NCBI GenBank assembly: GCA_015679605.1
Contig: JAAAVE010000862.1
Coordinates: 1 to 12,725 of the forward strand
From: Podila epigama
Taxonomy: Eukaryota > Mortierellomycota > Mortierellomycetes > Mortierellales > Mortierellaceae
Length of the DNA: 12,725 bases
Direction: 5' to 3'
Shown here: positions 1 through 6,877 of the stretch, piece after piece
How the letters are laid out: every line of letters starts with the position of its first letter
Numbering within the stretch: the stretch's first letter is position 1
The notes under the pieces: model-generated
Databases searched by the model: none
What the model saw: the letters and a program-made list of their open reading frames with translations, nothing else
What the model was told of the DNA's origin: nothing
Made by a program: the position numbers and the translations under genes

Positions 1-488
1 CTGACTCACTAAATAGGGGTGGGAATCATATGCTATGTACTAATATCTGTGACAGAGAACCGCAAATATTGGTGGCATGGAGGGCAACTATAACATTGAC
101 AGGACAGGCAGACAAACAAGACGCACGCGCCAACGAGAGTAGGAAGATGAGTCAACCAACAAAGTTAAATTCACTTAGTCCAACAACCCCAGTTGAGAGT
201 TTTAAAAAAAAAAAAAAATGCCCCAGATGAGAGGAGTGGCAGTGTCACCACTGGACACGAGGCGATCGGTGGCTGAGCATAGGTTCATTTGGTGGCACTC
301 AACACGCGTATTCAACAACGCGCTCTCGCAATTAACTTCTTTTAACAAACAGAGTATATACATTGGCATTCACCCATTCAGCTTTTTCGCATCGTTCTTT
401 CTCTGTTCCCATCCAATCTCATTCGCAGTTTTGCATTTCCATTCAGCTATTCGTTTATTGTCATTTTATCAAAAAACATTCTTTGCTC
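1..488. other. 5' flank of KXD1, no gene seen before 489
   Basis: No convincing coding region is visible on either strand. Short open frames exist but lack family resemblance or codon coherence. The stretch contains an A15 run at 204-218 and a TATA-like box near 355. From about 380 to 488 it is pyrimidine-rich and free of ATG until the KXD1 start, which fits a 5' untranslated region of roughly 100 nt. The far left may be the 3' flank of a gene outside the window. Confidence 0.5.
355..360 (+). promoter_or_regulatory. TATA-like box for KXD1
   Basis: The hexamer TATATA lies about 130 bp upstream of the KXD1 start codon. It is followed by a CT-rich, ATG-free leader, so transcription could begin near 385-390. 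Assignment rests on position and composition only. Confidence 0.4.
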
Positions 489-1091
489 ATGGAGGCTTCT
501 CATGTCATAGCCAATCAGTTGCTGGATGTGCTCCCTGAAGCAGAAATACAAGAGATACAACAGAAACAAACCCAAATGTAAAGAAAGAAAGAGAAATAGA
601 AAAAGAAGGAAAAGAGGGTAGTCAGCTCTTCGTAATGTTCAAAAACTGCTAAACGGCAGTATCTAACTCCCGCCTTGTTTTGAACGTAAAAAAAAAGGAG
701 TATATCTCTACAAAAGGCAACCTCATCATTAGCAGCATTGAACGAGTTCTCGGCGGTTAAGTGGGCTGATTTACATCCAAAGTTTGAAGCCCATACAAAA
801 CTTGTAAGGGAACTTCAGCAAGATCTCGACCATATCTTTCGAAAGATTCGGTAAATACTGTGGGAGGAAAAAAATAATGTTTTTTTTTCTTTTTTTTTGT
901 TTTGGATGACATGCCTTCACATTTTCCATTGTACTTATTATTATTCAACATCCTTTTTTTTGTCTGGTGATAGATTCATAAAAATGAAACTCAACCTCCC
1001 GAACGATGATAACGTCGAGGACGAAGATGAAGAAGAGCAAGGCACTCCATCCTATACGGATATTAATACCTCGGCAGTAGAACGCGAATAA
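489..1091 (+). CDS. KXD1: KxDL-family protein (BORC/BLOC-1 subunit KXD1 homologue), 3 exons
   Basis: Exons 489-577, 698-850 and 974-1091 join in frame to a 119-residue protein, the usual size for this family. Residues 44-63 (LNEFSAVKWADLHPKFEAHT) and 64-81 (KLVRELQQDLDHIFRKIR) match the KxDL core helix, followed by a short IKMKL segment and an acidic tail (DEDEEE at 97-102). In known biology KXD1 is a subunit of BORC, which couples lysosomes to Arl8 and kinesin, and of the yeast BLOC-1-like endosomal complex. Here the signature lysine is glutamine (QQDL, residues 70-73). Intron 1 has donor GTAAAG and a CTAAC branch-like site at 664-668; acceptors at 696-697 and 699-700 are both in frame and differ by one codon. 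Intron 2 is 851-973 (GTAAAT...TAG). The start is the first ATG after a TATA-like box. Family call is confident; the exact exon 2 start is not. Confidence 0.82.
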
Positions 1092-1092
1092 A
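1087..1092 (+). terminator. AATAAA overlapping the KXD1 stop codon
   Basis: A canonical AATAAA hexamer contains the TAA stop codon of KXD1 (1089-1091). If it is used, the 3' untranslated region would be very short, which would suit the tight convergent spacing (123 bp) to the next gene. Use as a polyadenylation signal is inferred. Confidence 0.35.
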
Positions 1093-1214
1093 AAAGTATG
1101 TCCGCTCTCTTTATATTGTCGTCTTTATGAGGATTGAAATATGGAATGTTTTGTGGTTGAACAGTAGTGGCCTACACTAAGCGATATTATTTTCTTTTCT
1201 TTGAAAAGAAGGTC

Positions 1215-1805
1215 TTAGCTTAAACGGACAAGACACTTTTCTATCGAGCCTTTGCTAGTACTCTCATAATAGCAATCGACATTACTGAACCCGTCTTGCC
1301 TACACATGCTACGGACAGCTTCGCCATAGATCGCGGATTCTTCAGAGGCGTGGAAACAGCTGATGTAGTTGTCGCTGAGGGCAGGGACATAGCTACAACC
1401 GGAGATACATGCATCCTTAGGGTAATTGTTTGGATGTCTCGTGGAACCTGTACGCATCACCGCATTGTCGCAGCAACTGAATTCAAACCGTTTGATCTTG
1501 GATGTATCGACTTTGCTGTAGACGGCCTTGCAAGCATTGGCTTCAGCTTCAGAACATGCGCGGATCTTGGATTTGTCGCAATACTCCTAATGTATGCAAA
1601 AAAATGGATGAATAAATCGGTTGATGTGGTCCCAAGCTAAGGAGACAGATTCTTCTCTCTCGCTCTCTCTCTTTTTTTTAACTGGTTTCGTTTTCATTCT
1701 TCTTACGGCTAAATCTTTGTAGTGGCACACTTCCGATGACACAGTGCTCAAAGAAACGAACAAAGTCGCCAAGATAAAAAGGACGATATGTGTTGTGTGA
1801 CGCAT
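1215..1805 (-). CDS. Small secreted cysteine-rich protein, 2 exons
   Basis: Exon 1 (1805-1707) and exon 2 (1586-1215) join in phase 0 through an intron with donor GTAAGA and acceptor TAG, giving 156 residues. Residues 1-24 form a classic signal peptide: basic start (MRHTTH), hydrophobic core (IVLFILATLFVSL) and small residues before a likely cut near SS-EV. The mature chain of about 132 residues has 12 cysteines (27, 36, 44, 52, 71, 72, 93, 97, 110, 128, 138, 151), an even number fitting six disulfides, and no membrane segment or GPI-like tail. I do not recognise the family. Fungal proteins of this type are often extracellular effectors, adhesion or antimicrobial proteins, but no function can be assigned here. 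It is convergent with KXD1 and lies downstream of TANGO6/Rtp1 on the same strand. The opposite strand has an open frame over exon 2, but it lacks the signal peptide, splice logic and cysteine pattern seen on this strand. Confidence 0.78.
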
Positions 1806-1843
1806 TGGGGGTGGAGGTTTGTCTAGACAGAGTATGAGGGTAT

Positions 1844-1880
1844 GAGAGAGAGAGAGAGAGTGTGTGTGTGTGTGTGTGTG
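1844..1880. repeat. Compound microsatellite (GA)n(TG)10
   Basis: A GA tract at 1844-1860 passes directly into ten TG dinucleotides at 1861-1880. On the minus strand it reads as a CA tract followed by a CT tract within the probable leader of the secreted-protein gene, 39-75 nt before its start codon. Confidence 0.95.
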
Positions 1881-1889
1881 TCTTAATGG

Positions 1890-1910
1890 GAGAAAGAGAA
1901 AGAGAAAGAG
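1890..1910. repeat. (GAGAAA)n purine repeat
   Basis: A short hexameric purine repeat (about 3.5 units) sits next to the compound GA/TG microsatellite, extending the purine-rich plus strand (pyrimidine-rich transcript strand) of the secreted gene's probable leader. Confidence 0.8.
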
Positions 1911-1977
1911 TAAGAAAGTGGGGAAACTGGATGAGGTTTAATTGTACCCGAGTTTTTGTTGTAGGAAACCATGGATG

Positions 1978-1984
1978 ATTTATA
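1978..1984 (-). promoter_or_regulatory. TATA box (TATAAAT) of the secreted-protein gene
   Basis: On the minus strand the sequence TATAAAT lies about 175 bp upstream of the start codon at 1805. Transcription starting roughly 30 nt downstream would give a leader of about 145 nt that includes the CA/CT microsatellite. A strong TATA box fits a regulated, condition-dependent gene; that is inference. Confidence 0.5.
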
Positions 1985-2210
1985 CTGACACCATTTGACA
2001 ATTTTCCTCCCCCTTCAATTTCATGCAACCCTTTTTCTTTTTTTTCTTTTTTACTCCAGATCAAGGATTGCTAGGAGGTGCCCATTCCAGGGCAGAACAA
2101 AAGAGAAAACAGATGGAAGCCAATGTAGAAGCACGGTACCTTTCTCCAACGAAAAAGTTCCGGTTGAGGATGATACAGTTAGATAGGAGCAAGAGACACA
2201 TGCGCGTTTT

Positions 2211-5200
2211 TTATTTGAACCGAATGTTCAGGGACGACTTGCTGGTGCTGGTGTTTGCTTTTCCAATCATGCCCAAGAGGCCAGTATTCCCGTTATTGTC
2301 GTTTGCAATTTCAGGGTTCATCTCACTTCGGACAATGGCATCCAGATCGGCAATGCCTGAACGCGCTTGTGTACGCGTCAATATATCCTCGTCCACTTGC
2401 TCGACATATCTTAGTGTCCGGTACGCCCTCTTCAACTGATCTCCCTCAATACGGTAAAGACTATTACCCCCAAGAGCCCGGAATAAGAGTACCAGCACTA
2501 ATGTCGCTGCGCGTCTCACCTCCAGTTGCTTGTCAAGATCGAGAATCGTGAGAATCCAATCGATCAAAAACCTCATCTCGGGCAACATGGCAGTCGGACA
2601 AGTTTCAGCCGCTGTAGCAAGGATCGTTAGTGCACTGGAACGGAGCAATGACACTTCATCTATAACTTCACTTCCATCTTCGTCTTCGTCCTCATCCTTG
2701 TCATTGTTACCAGAGCGGCTTCTTGTCCTCCGCGCCTCCTTTTCTTCAGCTGTCAACAGTGCTTCCGACTCTCGCTTCTTCTTTTCCTTCTCCATCTTCC
2801 GTTTCATCTCTTCGGCTCGTGCTTGGATAGTTGCAGGATCCACTTTTGTGCTCATGACCGAGTACAAACCAGGGAACAGAGCATGTGTGTACCCACCAAG
2901 AGCCTCGCCACAGCGCTGTACAGTCTGAACCAGAGCCTCACCAATCCGAAGACGAGTGTCCAACGTCTGCTTCCCATCCTCATTCGCATAAATCTTCACC
3001 AACTTTAGCAGAATCGTTGGTCCATGCGCGTCAGTTAACGCAGCGATGCCTTTGACAGCATTCAAGTAAATGAAAGAATCCGGTTCTTGTACATGCTGGA
3101 CAAAGATGTCCAAAGCATGGTCCAATTCACGACCTTCGGACCGGGTCAGCACGATAGATTTGGCGAGAATCATCTCTCGTAGGATATGCAATCCATGGGC
3201 TCTCACAGGCAACAGGCTATCCTGAAGTGCCGCCAGCGCAGAGGCGTACTTTTCCATCTCTATCTCCATCTCTGTCTTCTTTGGCTTGTCATTGTCTGTA
3301 CCGTTGTCCACCAGTCGTGTAGGGATCAGGGTCTGTAGGTCGTGCGCCACACGACGGATCTCAATCATAGGATGGGTTGACAGCTGCTTCATATGGATCA
3401 AAGTCAGACTCAACAAGTGTCGATCCTGCTGTGACAACGTCTCGTTTTCTACACGCACACAAAAAAGATTCGAAGAGCTTAGAATGCGTAAAAAGTGGTG
3501 GCCGTTCCAACTTGGTATTGTAATCTTTCAAGATCTCACTCAACTCACCATTAAGAATCGCCGAAAGAAGTGTAAGAACCAAACCCAAGATCTCCATGTC
3601 AGCTTCTTCCTCGTCAGCATCTTCCGCTTCGCCCTCGTCTGGCTCATCCCCATCGGACTGCTCGTTTACGTGATGTTCCAAAATGTTGTTTGCAAGAGCA
3701 ATGATTTGGGTCACCTTGTTCATTATACTAGGTCCCAATTTTTGTGTCATGCTCAGGATCAATTGAAGCATCGTGAGCATTCTAGTAGATAATAGGGATT
3801 TCAAAAAAGTCGATCTTAGCCAAAGTGCCAAAGTGCCGAAAAAAAAAGACACTATCATTGTCATTGATATTTGACAATATACGAGATCAACAATCTTCGT
3901 ACCTGCGTGGTGTTACCGCTTTAGACCCTCGAGCTTTTCCAGCTTGGTATTCGTCCAACAAGTACATATAAAGGTCTCCAGTGATTTCTTTAGATTCTTT
4001 AGTGTCGAGCTCTCCCATAAAATCCAGGAACGTGTCCACATCCAATTCAAGTTGTGTAGCAGCGCTGCAATCGATGGCACTATACAAACGAAAAAAAGGT
4101 GGCCCACAAGGACCTGTCAATAATTTTGACCGCTCAATCCAAAAAATGAAGAATAAAGACAATAAGAAAAATACTGAGAAAAGACAACAAAAAAAAAAAG
4201 AAGACGAAACACTTACGTTCGTCTTCGCAATACGGCACCACCGGTAGGTCCTGGAGCATAATATAGTTCTCCAGCAGTTCCCATCTCTACCAAGTCCTTC
4301 AGTCCACCAGTGGGGGTCTGTCCTAACCATGGCTTTGAGCTTGGCACGGGTGGCCGCCTTCGCATGACGATTGACTTTAGCACTTCCGTTGCCTCAGTTG
4401 CATCCAAAATGCGCAAGTAAACGACGAGAATCTCCTTGACCTTTTCTCGAAGAACTGACCGGATTTGTGAAGTAAATTCGTATAATTGGTAGAGACCCAA
4501 AGTAGCCTGGGACAGAAACGCCTGGAACAAGGGAGGAGAGGGTTCATTCCCAACAAGAAAGTTGTGTAGAAACATGATAGTCTTGGTCACCTCGTACTCC
4601 GACACAATAAGCGGGTCCATTCCAGATTCATCATCTTCTTCCAGTTCAATGCCGGATGGACTCCTATTTCCATCTTGGTTTGGTACTGTGTCGGATGCCA
4701 CCGGACCTTTCTTTGACGCACGTGTACCCCATCTCCAAAGTGGGTCCACTTCTTTGGCTACGATTTCGATTTGACTGACGGCAGGGCTCTTGCTCAACAA
4801 GCGACCGACAACAAAGGTGGTCGTTTGGACCAACTGGGGGCTAGGATGAGTCACTTTCCGCTGTTCTACTTGGCGCGCTGATAGATCTGGATTCGGAATA
4901 TTGAGATTTCTCTCTAGAATGTCGAGCAGCTGTGGACAAATGGTCTTGTAGTATTCTTGAACCGATGACATTTGGTCTGGGACTGAGGTGACGAGTCGTG
5001 CTACGCGTTCCAGTTGATCCAACTTTACAGTTTCCGCACCGCCTTGCATGTATTCCAAGACAACGCGAACACCACCAGGCTTGAGTAAGATTTGCGACAA
5101 GAAGCGACCACAGACGCTTTTGAGCCAAACTGGTACAGGATGTGATGGTGAAGAACTTAAAAGAACTGTTAGAGACTCTAACGAACGGGGAGCCTCTGTA

Positions 5201-6585
5201 CTCCAGAAAAGGTCGTTGAACATCTTGGCGCTGGCTTCCTTTTGCAAAAGTTGGTTAGATCTGCCTGGCGATGGATTCGTGGAATGCGTGTGCGCGGAGT
5301 GCATGGGCATTGAAAGAGATTTAGCCTTTGAGAGGAGATTGCTTGGATCTAGCTTCTTGCGTGGAGTGGGTATAGAGGGAGAAGCTGGAAGTTCGGTTCC
5401 TGATGGCGATACCGGTGCAAGCTTTGGAAGAGGACGGTAAGCGAGCTGAAGCAGAGCGGCGTATAGGTCAGGGACATGTCTCGTGGCCAGAATACTTCCA
5501 AGGGTGGTAAACCGGGTGGCAGTAGGTGTATAGGCCACAGTGATTCGGGCTAGTGGTTCAACAATCCTCCACAACAGATCCATTGCCAGTTCACGATCCA
5601 CGACAGTTTTTGATTCCTTTGTTGGCGCTGCGAAAAGTTCTGATAGTGATCCAGTATTTTGAACAGTACCAAAAAGAAGAGTAAGAGTTATTACTCGGAT
5701 CAATGTCCTATGTCGCACGAGATGACGGGATGGGATGATAGAAAAAAAGAAAAAAAAAAAATAACACTTGGACTCACCTTTTTGTACAATGTTGGAGCGA
5801 ACACGACGTGTCAGGGGCATGCCGACTCCCGGCATCAGGCAAGGGTAAATGCCCCAACACACCACGATCTCGAGCATGGTGTGGATCATGCGCTGGTCCA
5901 TGAGTCCCAACAGTTCCTTGTCGTTCGATGGGTCGTGAAGTTCTAAAGTGTATAAACAACAATGCTGTTAGTCAAGGAGAAGCACTACTACATGAGGTTT
6001 GACTGTGCGTTCGTAAAGTCTTGTTTTTCTCACCTCGATCTTTGACTAGGGCCATGATGCATTCCTCGAGCTCGCTCAAAAGAGACACAGATTCAAGTAC
6101 AAATTTCGTCCTCACGTCCTTTGTACGATCGACTACTTCCACGTCAAGAGCTTTATCAGGAGTATCCGCCAAGGACTCTGGATCCGAAGTCGTTACTCTG
6201 CCCTCGGCTTGCGCTGGATCATTCATTGTCGCCAAGGATTCAAGTCTCGAAGAGAGCTCAGTGCTGACTAAAATAACAAAACACGAAAAAATTGATTCTA
6301 AGCATTGCATTCCGAAAAAGCGCCTTGATTGGTGGTTCATGGTGCTTGAATCGTATCGCGTTACAAGGTATAGAATGCAAAAAAAAAAAAAAACGTACTG
6401 TTCTGGAGATCGACTCGCTTGCCCACAAGGGCGTCGATCTTGCGCAGGTTCGTCTTTAAAGCCTTCTCTAGCGACTTTGAGTGTTCGAGCACCTTGGCAA
6501 GGTCAGCTTCCACCTCATCAACTTTTTGAGATGGAGGGGAGGATGCCTCTTCCTTGACCAAGCTGGCATCTGAATGTGATTCCAT
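2211..6585 (-). CDS. RTP1: TANGO6 / Rtp1 family HEAT-repeat protein, 7 exons
   Basis: Exons on the minus strand: 6585-6399, 6267-6034, 5942-5778, 5639-4217, 4079-3903, 3814-3549 and 3448-2211. They join in frame to 1229 residues, slightly longer than human TANGO6. Residues about 178-187 (PGVGMPLTRR) are a family signature. The C-terminal half has the Rtp1_C1-like repeat region (about 882-1015; SLLPVRAHGLHILREMI, DSFIYLNAVKGIAALTD) and an Rtp1_C2-like region (about 1085-1140; LEVRRAATLVLVLLFRAL). A Lys/Glu-rich then acidic linker (about 1025-1080) separates them. Yeast Rtp1 helps assemble and import RNA polymerase II; TANGO6 was found in a screen for Golgi organisation and secretion. All introns have GT...AG ends, most donors being GTGAGT or GTAAGT-like. 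Exon 5 could instead start at 4064 and exon 6 at 3781; both alternatives keep frame. The start is the first ATG in frame, 204 bp from the divergent DUS1 start. Confidence 0.92.
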
Positions 6586-6789
6586 CCTGCCAACAAAGTG
6601 AATTTGGTTTGAAGAAAGAATGCAAAAGAAGCACAAAAAGCTGTTCCCTTTTCAAGAAAAGGTTGGATCCATTTTTTAAATGCAGGGCGTTGCGCAGTCA
6701 CAACGTCATTTTTAATTGAATGTTGTTCTGCTTCTTTTCAGTCCATCCCCCTTTCAACCTCCGTCAACCCCATCCATCCCCACAGCTTG
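6586..6789. promoter_or_regulatory. Divergent promoter region of TANGO6/Rtp1 and DUS1
   Basis: Only 204 bp separate the start codons of two genes transcribed in opposite directions, so both promoters and leaders must lie here or overlap. It contains a TTTTTTAAA run near 6672, an ACGTCA element (CRE/bZIP half-site type) at 6703-6708 and a pyrimidine-rich CTTCTTTTCAG at 6731-6741, which could be a leader intron acceptor or a start-site tract for DUS1. No clear TATA box is seen, which fits housekeeping genes. Confidence 0.6.
6703..6708 (+). promoter_or_regulatory. ACGTCA bZIP/CRE-like element
   Basis: The hexamer ACGTCA matches the core recognised by CREB/ATF-type bZIP factors. It lies in the middle of the divergent promoter, so it could act on both genes. 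A single hexamer occurs often by chance, so only its position supports the call. Confidence 0.25.
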
Positions 6790-6836
6790 ATGCCACTGTT
6801 CATTCGCAGGGCAATCATATTCGCATCACGTCTGTC

Positions 6837-6877
<41 letters not shown>

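Larger units (their letters stand above)
1806..2210. other. Spacer between TANGO6/Rtp1 stop and secreted-protein start
   Basis: This 405-bp spacer on the minus strand should hold the 3' untranslated region of TANGO6/Rtp1 and the promoter and leader of the secreted protein gene. It contains a TATA box (1978-1984), two simple-repeat tracts and, on the plus strand, a pyrimidine-rich acceptor-like run ending near 2059. No gene is supported with confidence. Confidence 0.55.

Noticed and set aside
8-8. The finding entry titled placeholder with start 8 and end 1
   Set aside because: It carries no observation and interest 0; it should be ignored.
30-230. Short plus-strand open frame at the left edge
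   Set aside because: It ends in a lysine run made by the A15 tract and shows no domain, splice context or promoter.
1296-1640. Plus-strand 114-residue open frame
   Set aside because: It lies opposite exon 2 of the secreted protein gene. The minus strand has a signal peptide, a phase-matched intron and a regular cysteine pattern; the plus strand has none of these.
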